Assembly (NCBI GenBank): GCA_012034595.1
Contig: JAAUPE010000005.1
Location: 17,477-81,476 of the forward strand
Direction of reading: 5' to 3'
Source of the DNA: Calothrix sp. CSU_2_0
Lineage (GTDB): Bacteria; Cyanobacteriota; Cyanobacteriia; Cyanobacteriales; Nostocaceae
Length of the DNA stretch: 64,000 bases
Numbering within the stretch: position 1 is the stretch's first letter; the number at the start of each line of letters is the position of its first letter. A model generated the notes under the pieces. It saw only the letters and a program-made list of their open reading frames with translations. It searched no databases and was not told the origin of the DNA. Positions 45,999-55,902 of the stretch are shown piece after piece. The position numbers and the translations under genes were made by a program.

Positions 45999-47108
45999 AT
46001 GGATCGGGGTAAAATTGGTGTTGCGGTTATCGGTACAGGTTTTGGTCAAAAAGTCCACATTCCTAGTTTCCAGGAACACAATCGTACAGAAGTAGTGGCA
46101 GTTTACCACCGCGATTTGGAAACCGCAAAAAAAATTGCGATCGTCAACAATATCCCACTAGCTAGCGATAATTTTACAGAAATTATCAATCTACCAGAAG
46201 TTCAAGCTGTCAGCATATCTACACCACCATTTCTACATTATGAAATGGCAAAAGCAGCGCTCAATGCAGGTAAACATTTATTATTAGAAAAGCCAGTTGC
46301 ATTAAATGTCAGCGAAGCAAAAGAACTTTATCAAATTGCACAAAAAAAAGCTGTTGTCGCAACTGTAGATTTTGAATTTCGTTGTGTTCCCGGATGGCAG
46401 TTATTTTCCGAGTTATTAGCAACAGGATATGTGGGAAATAAACGATTAATTAGAATTGATTGGTTAGGTGCTTCCCGTGCAGATATATCCCGTCCTTGGA
46501 ACTGGTATTCATCCAAAGAAAAAGGTGGTGGTGCATTAGGTTCTTTGGGTTCCCATGCATTTGATTATATTTATTGGTTGTTTGGTTCGGTAAGTCGGTT
46601 AAGTGCAAGTTTTACCACTGCAATTCCCCAAAGAATTGACCCAATTACGGATGAATTAAAATTAGTAAATAGTGATGATACTTGCATGTTAATGTTGGAA
46701 TTAGCGGATGGTACACCATGTCAAGTTAGTATTAGTGCAGTAGTTCATGCACCTCGTCCCCATTGGTTAGAAGTATATGGCGATAAGGGTACTTTAGTAT
46801 TGGGAAGTGAGCATCAAAAAGATTATATTCACGGATTTCATGTTTGGGGAAATCAAGTTGGTAAACCATTTGCAGAAATTGAAATTCCCAATCGTTTAGT
46901 GTTTCCCAAAAATCATGCAGATGGGAGAATTTCGGCATTTATTCGTGTTGTTGATAATTGGGTAGAAAGTATTGATAAAGGAGAAACAATAGTTCCTTCT
47001 TTAAGGGAGGGGGTTTATTCACAATTATTGATGGATTTAGCTCATGAATCAAATTTAAAATCCCAATGGGTTGAGGTTCCAGAATTAAAGTCTTTTTTGT
47101 TAGATTAA
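45999..47108 (+). CDS. Gfo/Idh/MocA family oxidoreductase
   Basis: A 369-residue NAD(P)-dependent dehydrogenase acting on sugars or similar polyols. The Rossmann fold starts IGVAVIGTGFGQKVHIPSF; the family EKP motif is LLLEKPVALNVSEA (the Lys is catalytic). The C-terminal alpha/beta domain has SLGSHAFDYIYWLFG with the active-site His. The gene is 28 bp after DUF4870. Substrate cannot be predicted; it could modify a nucleotide sugar or inositol-like compound. Intact. Confidence 0.92.
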   Translation: MDRGKIGVAVIGTGFGQKVHIPSFQEHNRTEVVAVYHRDLETAKKIAIVNNIPLASDNFTEIINLPEVQAVSISTPPFLHYEMAKAALNAGKHLLLEKPVALNVSEAKELYQIAQKKAVVATVDFEFRCVPGWQLFSELLATGYVGNKRLIRIDWLGASRADISRPWNWYSSKEKGGGALGSLGSHAFDYIYWLFGSVSRLSASFTTAIPQRIDPITDELKLVNSDDTCMLMLELADGTPCQVSISAVVHAPRPHWLEVYGDKGTLVLGSEHQKDYIHGFHVWGNQVGKPFAEIEIPNRLVFPKNHADGRISAFIRVVDNWVESIDKGETIVPSLREGVYSQLLMDLAHESNLKSQWVEVPELKSFLLD

Positions 47109-47518
47109 CTTACTATAATAGTGGATTTTTAGGAGGAGTTAGTACTTTTATGTAGATAAAAAGATTTAATTTAATACCAATTCAAATCATTGCAACATAT
47201 AGACCAATACAGTTCAGTTAAGTATTTTTTCCTTCTCTTCCTTGGCGTTCTCTGCGCCTTGGCGGTTTAAAATATTGAATAGTTTAGTCTTAACTGTAAC
47301 TTGATAAAAGCGTTTTAAATTGGTATAACATTTGTTTACTTATGTCATTGCGACTGAGGTGGGAATTACAAGGTTTGCTAAAAAACTATTGTTATCCAGT
47401 TAGACAAGGTTGATAGGGAAAATTATAAAAACATTCTAGAGATTTTGTAATGTTCCGGAAATCCTATTCTATCTGAGTATGAATTAGCAAAAAAACAGAA
47501 TCAACAATTAAGATAGAT
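47109..47518. other. Intergenic region with a repeat flanked by ATACCAATT/AATTGGTAT
   Basis: About 410 bp without a gene. AATACCAATTCAAA near 47175 and TTTAAATTGGTATA near 47313 are inverted flanks around a CTTCCTTGGCG...GCGCCTTGGCGG repeat, forming a miniature-element-like block of about 150 bp. Confidence 0.5.
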
Positions 47519-48247
47519 ATGCTAGTAACAGATATTCAAGAAAACTATGAAATTATTTTAAATGAGCTTAAACTTGCTTATTTACCATCCCAAAATCCGT
47601 TTTTCTCACATTTAGCAACACTACCATCAGCAAAAGTTTACAATCCTAACTTATTAGGGCAGTTGCATTTAAGATATCAAGCTGCTTGTCATGCAACTCG
47701 TGTCATGGTTTATCATTTACCACATCTTGATAGTCCAGCATTTAGAGTCAGAAAGCTACAAATTATTAGCGATGATGACGGTTTAAATAATGGAGATACC
47801 CATCACTATCAGTTGACTCGTGCTTTTGTGAGGATGGGTGCTGATATTATGATTGATGATGAAGATTTTGGTAGTTTAGGCAAATTAAAAACAATTCTCG
47901 ACTCGAAAACTGCTGATTTTTTATCATTAGTTGAGACTTTATATCCTAAATCTTTGGGTGCTTGGTGTGTAATTGAAATGTTCGCTGATGATTGGATGCA
48001 AGCCTTAATGAATGCTCTTTTAAATTATTTTCCCTTTATCAAAGATGAAGCTTATTTCGCTAATTGTTTTCATCAAGGTGTGGAAATAAGACATGCTCAA
48101 GAAGCAATAGATTTAACAAAAACAATTCTCCAAGCTTATCCTGAATTATTAGAACAAACAATTACAGACGCTCGATTAATGGCTGTTGGTTTGGATGAAT
48201 TTTGGTCTGGATTAGATGATTTATTACGGGAATTTTCAGAATATTAG
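47519..48247 (+). CDS. Iron-containing redox enzyme family protein (haem-oxygenase-like diiron fold)
   Basis: A 242-residue, all-helical protein. The ligand pattern of HDO enzymes is visible: E in WCVIEMFADDW (about residue 155), H-x3-E-x2-H in FHQGVEIRHAQEA (about residues 190-198), and acidic residues in DARLMAVGLDEFWSGLDDLL. An acidic/His-rich loop DDDGLNNGDTHHYQ precedes helix 3. Related proteins (CADD, PqqC-like, UndA) carry out O2-dependent reactions on small molecules. No obvious partner genes; substrate unknown. Fold call is fairly good, enzyme activity is an inference. Confidence 0.7.
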   Translation: MLVTDIQENYEIILNELKLAYLPSQNPFFSHLATLPSAKVYNPNLLGQLHLRYQAACHATRVMVYHLPHLDSPAFRVRKLQIISDDDGLNNGDTHHYQLTRAFVRMGADIMIDDEDFGSLGKLKTILDSKTADFLSLVETLYPKSLGAWCVIEMFADDWMQALMNALLNYFPFIKDEAYFANCFHQGVEIRHAQEAIDLTKTILQAYPELLEQTITDARLMAVGLDEFWSGLDDLLREFSEY

Positions 48248-48335
48248 TTAAGAAGAAACTTTTAGTAATCAGATAAGACAGAAACAAAAATCTACCATTA
48301 CTCTCTAATTACTAAAAATTCTCATTTTTTTGAAT

Positions 48336-49097
48336 TTATGAAGCAGTTAATATTTTTTTTCTCATCAATGTAGATTCTACAAATCCTTGAAATATGCATT
48401 GATGATTGGGGTCATTTAGGGACATCTCCGGATGCCATTGTACCCCCAATGCCCAAGGATGATGTTGATGTTCAATCGCTTCAATTACTCCATCTTCGGT
48501 TGCATGGGCTACAGCTAGCCAATTATTTGGTAAATTATTCACAGCTTGATGATGCCAGGAAACGACTGGAATCTGGGTTTTCTGAATTAAATTTGCCAAT
48601 CGACTACTAGCCTTAATAGTCACCATATGTTCGCTCGGTTTGCGTATTCCTGGTTCAGGTTCAAATCGATGCATAACATCCACACCATACTCATCAGGAA
48701 TATGAGGTATCAACGAACCTCCAGATGCAACCACAAGTATTTGCAAACCACGGCAGATACCCAATATTGGTAGATGATTGTCGATCGCAAATCGGGCTAA
48801 ATTCAACTCAAATAAATCGCGATCGCAATCTACAGAGTAGATGCTAGGGTGTTGGGAACCGTTATAATGTTCGGGATTGATATCTCCTCCACCTGCAATA
48901 ATCACACCGTCTAAGGGTTCTAGAAGTGCTATAATGTTCGATTCTCCTGGTGGTAGTAGGATGGGTGTACCTCCAGCTTGACGTACTGCATCGATATAAG
49001 CGCTAGGTAAGGAAAAAGGAATTGCTTCTTGACGACCATAAGTTGTGATACCAATTAATGTATGTCTAGATTTTTTATTAATTTGATTAATCATCAT
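48336..49097 (-). CDS. Gamma-glutamyl-gamma-aminobutyrate hydrolase-like (peptidase C26)
   Basis: A 253-residue class I glutamine-amidotransferase-like hydrolase of the PuuD group. The oxyanion segment VIIAGGGDINPEHY, nucleophile elbow LGICRGLQILVVASGG (Cys), the His in WHHQAVNN and the C-terminal HPWALGVQWHPEMS (catalytic His, Glu) are all present. It would cleave gamma-glutamyl amides such as gamma-Glu-GABA. Starts ATG 49097 (MMINQINKKSRHTL...). Single gene between convergent and tandem neighbours. Confidence 0.92.
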   Translation of the reverse strand: MMINQINKKSRHTLIGITTYGRQEAIPFSLPSAYIDAVRQAGGTPILLPPGESNIIALLEPLDGVIIAGGGDINPEHYNGSQHPSIYSVDCDRDLFELNLARFAIDNHLPILGICRGLQILVVASGGSLIPHIPDEYGVDVMHRFEPEPGIRKPSEHMVTIKASSRLANLIQKTQIPVVSWHHQAVNNLPNNWLAVAHATEDGVIEAIEHQHHPWALGVQWHPEMSLNDPNHQCIFQGFVESTLMRKKILTAS

Positions 49098-49263
49098 TTT
49101 GCCAAATAATAATTTACAAGTACTATTAGTTTTTATTTTTTAGCGAATAGTTAAAATGACCTAAATTCCAACCTTTTCCCTTGTAGGGAAGGGGAGCAAT
49201 ATATAATTCTGATTCCTGTATTCTGACTCCTGTATTCTGATTTCTGACCCCAAATTATTCTTT

Positions 49264-52200
49264 TTATTCATTTTTAACAGCACCTAAAGTTTTCAAAGTA
49301 TGAACTTGAGCTTTGGTAAGATTAATTACACCAGTGATATCCATATTTTCATAAATTCGGGGTGCCCTTAATAATTTCACAAGTTGTCCAGTATCCGCAT
49401 TCCAGATACTAATACTACCGTCTTCGCTACTACTAGCCAGGGTTTTCCCATCAGCACTAAATGCAACCGACCAAATGCGATCGCAATGTCCGGGAAAATG
49501 TAAGCTTTTGTATAATTTAGGGGATTTAGTTTCAATAATATCCCAAATTTCCACAACTGCACTACCACCACTGACAGCTAAAAACTGACCATTGGGACTA
49601 AAAGCAATCGATCGTACCCAACCCGTACTGACTTTCATTGTTTGGACGCATTCCCCAGTTTCAATATCCCAAAGTTTGACGGTTTTATCTTCACTCCCAC
49701 TCGCTAAAATCTTGCCTTTTGGATGAAATTTAACTGACCTAACCCAATCAGTATGACCTTTGATAGTTCGCAAACAAATACCTGTATTTACATCCCAAAT
49801 TTTGATTGTTTCGTCTTCACTTCCACTTGCTAAAATCTTGCCATTAGGACTAAATGCCACTGACCAAACCCAACTTTGATGACGTTCTTGAGTTTTATAA
49901 AATTCACCCGTACAAATATCCCATATCCGCACAACTTTGTCATCACCAGCACTTACTAATTTTTGACCATCTGGACTAAAAGCTATTGCTAAAACTCTGT
50001 CGGGATGGTCGGCAAAAGTTTTCAATATTTGACCACTTTTGATATCCCAAATTTTGATAGTTTTATCATCACTTCCACTAGCAATAATATCGTTATTTGG
50101 GCTGATGGCAATTGAACGAATGCGGTTATTATGCTCTGATAAATTTAATCTTACTTCTCCTGTTTCAATGTCCCAAATTTTAATGCTTTTATCTTCATTT
50201 CCACTCGCTAAAATGTCACCATCATAATTAAAAGCAATCGACCAAGACCAATTAGTATTTCCTTGGAATGTTCTAATACATTCACCACTTTCAACGCGCC
50301 AAAATTTGACTGTTTTATCATCACTACTACTAATTAAAGTTTGACCATCTTCTCCACAAAAAGTTACTGACCAAACTCTCGCAATATGTTCTCCTAATAT
50401 CGCTTGACGTTGACCTGTATTTATATTCCAAAGAATAACTGTAAAATCTTCACTTCCACTAGCTAATATATCCCCTTGGGAATGAAAAGCAACCGACCGA
50501 ACCCAACCCCGATGTCCTGACAAAGTTCGGATTTTTTTACCACTTTGAACATCCCAAAGAATGATTGTACAGTCATCGCTACCGCTTGCTAAAGTCTTGC
50601 CATCAGGACTAAAAGCAATTGACCGAACCCTTGCAGTATGACCTTGTAAGGTATTTAAATACTCACCAGTCAACCCATTCCAAAAAATAATATTTTTATC
50701 ACTACTTCCACTTGCCAAAATATTTCCATCCGGACTAAATGCCACCGTTCGTACCCAATGAGTATGCTTTTCAAGAATTTGGAAACATTCTCCTGTATCT
50801 GCCTGCCAAAGTCGAATTGTTTTGTCTTCGCTACCACTAGCAATTGTCTTACCATTAGGACTAATTGCCACCGACCAAACCCGATTTTTATGTCCTTTTA
50901 ATGTTTTTACAAGTCTTCCATATTCAGTGTCCCAAAGCATCACTTTTTTATCATCGCTAGCACTTGCTAAAATTTTGCCATCGCAGCTAAAAGCAATCGA
51001 ACGCACCCAATTTGTATGACCTTCCATTGTCAACCATTGTTGTCCTTCTGGATACCTTAAACGAATATGGCTTTTAGTATCTCCCATTGCCCAAATTGAT
51101 TTTTTAGAACTATATGCTAATGATAGGGCAGTGCCGAATGCTTCGGAAAAACGGCATTTATCTAAATCTGAATTGGTAAATTTGACGTTGTGTAAATTTG
51201 CTCCACGCAAGTAAGCTTGCCAAATAGTTAAATTTGAGAAGTCTAACCCTGATAAGTCATATTTAAAATATAATAATAAATTGATAATGTTACCAATCGC
51301 ATAATCTCTATCGACAAAGTTTTCTCTTTTTTGTTGCAGTGGTTGAACGAGTTTTTTATCGATTTCATAGACTGTAATATTCTTAGCAATTGGCTTGAGA
51401 ATTAAATTAATTTGGCAATTTCTAATATAATCCTTAGCGGTAGCTTGAATCAAAGAATATCGACGCAAAACTCGATATTCACCTGTTTGAATTTCCTCAC
51501 TCACTTGGCGAATTAATAAACCGATAATATACTCCATCACAACATTCTGGAGTGTAAACTTACTACCATTAACAGTTTCAATTAGAGAACGAACTTTCAA
51601 GTTCTCTAAACTAGTTACAAGCTGGGAAAATAGTGGTTTTTCCACTACCACATCGAATAATTGTTTTAAATTAACTGGTTCGCGATTAATTGCTAACCAA
51701 CACATAATTTCTTTCTCTAAAGAAGATAAATTATTAAACTGACTTTCGAGCAAGCTTTCAATCCCCACAAAAGGAGCTAACCCTTGATAGATAAACTCGG
51801 AAATTTTGCCATTAAATAAGTCTTTAATAAAAGTAGAAACAATCTTTAAAGCTAAAGGATTACCGCTATAAATTGTAGCTAACTCTACCATCTCTCTACT
51901 ATTACCAATTAACCCTTTATCTTTCAACACATTTAATGCTTCAGATTCCCGCAACCCCAATATTGGTAATATTCTAACGGGTAAATTCTCTCCTTCCCGA
52001 ACTGCGATATCTTCCGGTTTGACACGACTAGTTAACACCAAACAACTTTGATGCGATAGTTCACAAATTCGTTTAACCAATAAACTATATTCTTGAAACT
52101 CTTCCTGATACGAACCAACGTGACCATCGCTATTAAGAATTGATTCAAAATTGTCCAGTACTAACAAACAGCGTGAACTTCGCAAATAATCAATCAGCAG

Positions 52201-52782
52201 CGAAATTCTCTCATTAATATCCCCCTTAACTTCAACTTCTTGTTGGTCAGAAAAAAACTTAATCCAATCTGTCAATATCTTGTCTAACTTTGGTGTTTCA
52301 CGCAAACTCCTCCAAATAATGAAATCAAAATCTTCCTGTAATGACTCCACCAGCTTTACAGAGAGGGTTGTTTTTCCCAAACCACCCATTCCCACAATTG
52401 CGATCGCACGACAATTATCTCCCCCTATCCATTGCTTTAAAACCTCCAATTCCCGAACACGTCCATAAAAATTAGCCGTATCTGGTGCTTCCCCTAAATC
52501 TTGCTGCGGTAGTCTCCTTGTTTCTATCACCGATTCCTGTAAAACTGGGACACCACAAATTAAATCCGGCTGATTTTTAGCAAACAAAGTCACCAACTCT
52601 ACCCGCTTATTCACCCCAAAAGCCTGATAAAGTCTTTCTAAATACTTTCTTACCGTTGCTGGTTTAATACTCAAAACTTGAGCGATCGCATCATCTGACT
52701 CTCCCCCCAACACCATCTGCAACACCTCTTTTCGTCTTGGTGTCAGATTTTCCACAATTTCTTGTAAATTATTCTCATTCAT
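49264..52782 (-). CDS. LuxR-HTH / NB-ARC / WD40-repeat STAND protein
   Basis: A 1172-residue signalling ATPase. Residues ~10-67 form a LuxR-type HTH (LTPRRKEVLQMVLGGESDDAI, then KPATVRKYLERLYQAF). NB-ARC follows: P-loop GMGGLGKTT at 131-139, Walker B CLLVLDNFES, sensor LVLTSRVKPEDI. After a helical linker come 13 clear WD40 repeats (e.g. LKGHKNRVWSVAISPNGKTI ... IRLW) plus one degenerate unit before them, enough for two seven-bladed propellers. The tail MDITGVINLTKAQVHTLKTLGA is a known cyanobacterial STAND ending. The propellers likely sense a ligand and the ATPase oligomerises; the HTH suggests DNA binding. Palindromic CRP-like sites lie 34-330 bp upstream. Confidence 0.93.
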   Translation of the reverse strand: MNENNLQEIVENLTPRRKEVLQMVLGGESDDAIAQVLSIKPATVRKYLERLYQAFGVNKRVELVTLFAKNQPDLICGVPVLQESVIETRRLPQQDLGEAPDTANFYGRVRELEVLKQWIGGDNCRAIAIVGMGGLGKTTLSVKLVESLQEDFDFIIWRSLRETPKLDKILTDWIKFFSDQQEVEVKGDINERISLLIDYLRSSRCLLVLDNFESILNSDGHVGSYQEEFQEYSLLVKRICELSHQSCLVLTSRVKPEDIAVREGENLPVRILPILGLRESEALNVLKDKGLIGNSREMVELATIYSGNPLALKIVSTFIKDLFNGKISEFIYQGLAPFVGIESLLESQFNNLSSLEKEIMCWLAINREPVNLKQLFDVVVEKPLFSQLVTSLENLKVRSLIETVNGSKFTLQNVVMEYIIGLLIRQVSEEIQTGEYRVLRRYSLIQATAKDYIRNCQINLILKPIAKNITVYEIDKKLVQPLQQKRENFVDRDYAIGNIINLLLYFKYDLSGLDFSNLTIWQAYLRGANLHNVKFTNSDLDKCRFSEAFGTALSLAYSSKKSIWAMGDTKSHIRLRYPEGQQWLTMEGHTNWVRSIAFSCDGKILASASDDKKVMLWDTEYGRLVKTLKGHKNRVWSVAISPNGKTIASGSEDKTIRLWQADTGECFQILEKHTHWVRTVAFSPDGNILASGSSDKNIIFWNGLTGEYLNTLQGHTARVRSIAFSPDGKTLASGSDDCTIILWDVQSGKKIRTLSGHRGWVRSVAFHSQGDILASGSEDFTVILWNINTGQRQAILGEHIARVWSVTFCGEDGQTLISSSDDKTVKFWRVESGECIRTFQGNTNWSWSIAFNYDGDILASGNEDKSIKIWDIETGEVRLNLSEHNNRIRSIAISPNNDIIASGSDDKTIKIWDIKSGQILKTFADHPDRVLAIAFSPDGQKLVSAGDDKVVRIWDICTGEFYKTQERHQSWVWSVAFSPNGKILASGSEDETIKIWDVNTGICLRTIKGHTDWVRSVKFHPKGKILASGSEDKTVKLWDIETGECVQTMKVSTGWVRSIAFSPNGQFLAVSGGSAVVEIWDIIETKSPKLYKSLHFPGHCDRIWSVAFSADGKTLASSSEDGSISIWNADTGQLVKLLRAPRIYENMDITGVINLTKAQVHTLKTLGAVKNE

Positions 52783-52815
52783 CTTTAAAATAACGTTTCA
52801 CCTCCATACGTCTTC

Positions 52816-53145
52816 TGTGACAAATACTAACATGTGATTTTTTCGAGTTTTTGTGACACCTGTCACAATTGTTTTAACTCTATTTTAAATTTTTACAAAG
52901 AAAATCTGCTAAAAGTTAATATTTATCTTGCTCTTTATTTTTAGTCAGAGAAAATTATACACTCAATAATCAAATAATCACAAAGCATTATTTAAGTAAA
53001 ACCCTGACTGAATAAGCATTTTTAGATAAAAATAAATTTAATATAAACTTCTGTAAACATATTGACAGTATAAAATCAAGGTGATAATATTGGTGTCATA
53101 TTCACTTTGTCACAAATTACGTACGCAAGGTCACAGCCAGTCACA
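52816..53145. promoter_or_regulatory. CRP-like palindrome and cluster of TGTGAC/GTCACA half-sites
   Basis: TTGTGACACCTGTCACAA at 52851-52868 contains a perfect TGTGA-N6-TCACA, the CRP/SyCRP1 consensus, 70 bp from the STAND gene start. More half-sites: TGTGAC 52816, TGTGAT 52833, GTCACA 53109, 53130 and 53140 (spacing 21 and 10 bp, about two turns and one turn). The region has no gene of its own (52783-53359). Confidence 0.6.
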
Positions 53146-53359
53146 AAGAATCGACTTCCATCATATTTAAGTGTGCGTCTGAGTCGATTTATCTATTTTC
53201 TAATATTGACGCAAGAATAAAACACGAATAAAACACCCATGACTCGCAAAAGATTGGTGAGGGGAAAGTCAGGGTAAGTGAGGAATTGATGCGAGTAATT
53301 TAGATGTTTGTAATTTGGGCAAAACTGCAATTTTTAAATACCTATTGGAGTTGATTGCA

Positions 53360-53587
53360 ATGACAACTAACCATTACAGTCCATTATTTCGTTTAGTTGC
53401 TAAGTTTTTGAAATACTTTCTACTACTGCTTTTAGGGTTTGCGATCGCATACTTATTATCGATGAGTTTAGGGGCATTACATATTGCCCTTGCCTTATTA
53501 TCAATAGCAGGAGAATGGTTTTGGCGGTTAGGAGCAATCTTACTATGTTTGATTGCGATCGTAGTTATTTACGAATCCCTAAGATAG
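53360..53587 (+). CDS. Small membrane protein, two helices
   Basis: A 75-residue protein from ATG 53360 (TTGGAG nine bases upstream; an earlier in-frame ATG at 53315 lacks such a site). Two membrane helices: YFLLLLLGFAIAYLLSMSLG and ALALLSIAGEWFWRLGAILL running into LIAIVVIYESL. No family recognised, but composition is that of a real membrane protein. The STRR repeat begins right at its stop codon. Confidence 0.6.
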   Translation: MTTNHYSPLFRLVAKFLKYFLLLLLGFAIAYLLSMSLGALHIALALLSIAGEWFWRLGAILLCLIAIVVIYESLR

Positions 53588-53730
53588 TTGGATTTTGGAT
53601 TTTAGATTTTGGATTTTGGATTTTGGATTTTGGATTTTGGATTTTGGATTTTGGATTTTAACTTTAACTCCTAATTCCTAACTGGTTGGTGAACCTGCCG
53701 AACCACTAACTCCTAATTCCTAACTCCTAA
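53586..53730. repeat. Heptanucleotide arrays (GGATTTT, then CTCCTAA/TTCCTAA)
   Basis: About ten copies of GGATTTT followed by two blocks of ACTCCTAATTCCTA units separated by TGGTTGGTGAACCTGCCGAA. The second unit is the reverse complement of the TTAGGAG repeat found near 16.15, 26.28 and 44.03 kb. Confidence 0.85.
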
Positions 53731-53849
53731 AAAACTGGATTTTGTCAGGATGAAGAAGATATTACCTTGTATCGGCGCGAGTAACCAATTCAAAATGGTA
53801 CTTGCGCTTGGTTTTTATTCGTAGTAACACCTTTACCAGAGAAAAATCG

Positions 53850-54074
53850 ATGTCAAAAAATAATAGAAAATTCCCACAGGGAGGGATTTTATCGCCAATC
53901 TTAATAATACTAGTAGCAGGTTCCCTATCATTGGCAATTATCGATAAAGAAAATCGTCCAGCTTATTTTGATATTGTCAAAATAGCAGTTGGTTATTCAT
54001 TTGGGGCAATGCGGTTGCAAGAAGAATCGAAAGATGACGAAAAATCCGAACCAGATGAACCAATCAAAAAATGA
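53850..54074 (+). CDS. Small membrane protein with acidic tail
   Basis: A 74-residue protein from ATG 53850 (MSKNNRKFPQGG; an upstream in-frame ATG at 53802 is less likely). One hydrophobic helix ILSPILIILVAGSLSLAIID is followed by a soluble tail with IVKIAVGYSFGAM and a Lys/Glu/Asp-rich C-terminus. Not recognised. It follows the other small membrane protein and its repeat on the same strand. Confidence 0.55.
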   Translation: MSKNNRKFPQGGILSPILIILVAGSLSLAIIDKENRPAYFDIVKIAVGYSFGAMRLQEESKDDEKSEPDEPIKK

Positions 54075-54110
54075 TTGGTAGTAAGTGCTTACGCAAAATT
54101 AAATATATAT

Positions 54111-54163
54111 TGTCATTGCGAGGAACGTTCGCTCTTAGCGTTCCCGCAGGGTAGCAATCGCAA
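54111..54163. repeat. CATTGCGAGGAACG...AGCAATCGCAA dispersed repeat
   Basis: Terminal parts TCATTGCGA and AGCAATCGCAA are imperfect reverse complements; the centre (54126-54155) is an exact inverted copy of 45753-45782 inside the DUF4870 gene. Related elements at 7598-7662 and 63281-63312. Confidence 0.75.
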
Positions 54164-54264
54164 GGGTCTGACGTTTTCAGAATGTATAATTAATTTTGCA
54201 CTACTACTTAGACAATCATATTTGTCAAACTACCAATTAAATATCTATTTCACTTGCGACAAAT

Positions 54265-55641
54265 CTACACAGTTAAAACTTCTTGCACATTTACAATTTT
54301 ATCAACAGCCGTACCCGTCAAACTAAATGGTCGTACCTGATTAATTTTCACCTTAATGATTTTCCCTTTCAACTCATTAATATTCCCAGTAAAGAACGTC
54401 AAACGATTACCACGAGTTCTTCCCATCACTTGCATAGCATCCTTCGGGTTTTGGTCTTCCACCAACACTTCTTCAATGCGTCCCATATATCGTTGCGATC
54501 GCTCGGCTGCTTTAATATTTACCAAGTGGTTGAGTCGCTGTAATCTATCCTTCTTCACATCTTCGCTCAATTGCCCATCCCACACTGCCGCAGGAGTTCC
54601 TGGACGTGGGGAATATGCAGCAGTATTCACCAAATCAAAACCAATCTCATCGGTGAGTTTCAGGGTTTTCTCAAACTGTTCCTCAGTTTCCCCAGGAAAA
54701 CCCACAATTGCATCAGCAGTAATAGATGCATCTGGCATATATCTGCGAACTGTATCGATGATGCGACGATATTTCTCTTGAGTATAACCCCGTGACATCC
54801 GCTTTAAAACTTCATTATCCCCCGATTGGAAAGGGATATGAAAATGCTCGCAAACCTTGGGTAACTCAGCACAAGCCTTAATTAAACGCTCAGTAAAATA
54901 ACGGGGGTGAGATGTCGCAAAACGAATCCTTTCAATTCCCGGTACATCGTGAACGTAGTACAACAAATCGGTCAAAGTATATAAATGACGACCTTCCGGT
55001 GTTGTTCCCGGCAAATCCCGTCCATATGCATCGATATTTTGACCCAACAACGTCACTTCCTTGTAACCCTGCCGTCCCAAATCCTCCATCTCCACACGAA
55101 TTGCTTCTGGAGTTCGCGACTGTTCCACACCTCGCACATTGGGAACTACACAATAAGTACAGCGTTCGTTACATCCATAGATAACATTTACCCAGGCAGT
55201 CGCTTTACTATCGCGGCGAGGTTTCGTGATATCCTCCAGAATATGGGCTGATTCCGTCGCCACAACTTGGTTCCCATCAAAGACCTGTTGCAACAAATCT
55301 TGGAGACGATTAACATGTTGTGGTCCCATTACCAAGTCTAATTCGGGTACACGTAGCAGCAATGATTCCCCTTCCTGCTGTGCTACACAACCCGCTATAA
55401 CTAGGGTCAAATCTGGTTCTTTGTGTTTGCGAGCAGCTTGTCTACCGAGGTGAGAATATACCCTTTGTTCAGCGTTATCACGAATAGAACAAGTGTTGTA
55501 AACGACTAATTTTGCGTTATTTGGGTCTTCTGACCATTCAAAGCCCATATCTTCTAAGATGCCAGCCATGCGTTCGGAATCGGCTTTGTTCATCTGGCAA
55601 CCGAAGGTTGTAATGTGGTAGCGGCGTTTTGAAGTGGTCAT
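54265..55641 (-). CDS. miaB: tRNA-2-methylthio-N6-dimethylallyladenosine synthase
   Basis: A 458-residue radical-SAM methylthiotransferase that converts i6A37 to ms2i6A37 in tRNAs reading UNN codons. The UPF0004 domain carries three cysteines for the auxiliary cluster ([43 protein letters not shown]). The radical-SAM CxxxCxxC is in [17 protein letters not shown]. The TRAM domain ends the protein ([13 protein letters not shown]...[15 protein letters not shown]). The start is ATG 55641 ([16 protein letters not shown]), which matches the family; a TTG four codons earlier is in frame. Confidence 0.97.
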   Translation of the reverse strand: MTTSKRRYHITTFGCQMNKADSERMAGILEDMGFEWSEDPNNAKLVVYNTCSIRDNAEQRVYSHLGRQAARKHKEPDLTLVIAGCVAQQEGESLLLRVPELDLVMGPQHVNRLQDLLQQVFDGNQVVATESAHILEDITKPRRDSKATAWVNVIYGCNERCTYCVVPNVRGVEQSRTPEAIRVEMEDLGRQGYKEVTLLGQNIDAYGRDLPGTTPEGRHLYTLTDLLYYVHDVPGIERIRFATSHPRYFTERLIKACAELPKVCEHFHIPFQSGDNEVLKRMSRGYTQEKYRRIIDTVRRYMPDASITADAIVGFPGETEEQFEKTLKLTDEIGFDLVNTAAYSPRPGTPAAVWDGQLSEDVKKDRLQRLNHLVNIKAAERSQRYMGRIEEVLVEDQNPKDAMQVMGRTRGNRLTFFTGNINELKGKIIKVKINQVRPFSLTGTAVDKIVNVQEVLTV

Positions 55642-55902
55642 AATTTTAGGCAAGTAGGAATTAGCGGTTAGATTTCTAAAATATAAATAACTATTGATAG
55701 ATTATAGTTTTTTGTCACCGCGATCGCACAATCGCACAACAGAATAAATGGGATTTTCAACGAATTCCCCAAGATTTCCCATCCCAAACCAAAAACAACT
55801 GAGATTAGACGTATTTTTAACAAAAAATAACTGCCATTAGACATATATTTTGATTAATCTTTTGTTCATTTCGCAACTGATTAACTTCATCATCCAAAAC
55901 TA

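Noticed and set aside
55654..55902. NtcA box upstream of amt
   Set aside because: No GTA-N8-TAC found; GTATTTTTAAC has no TAC at the right distance.
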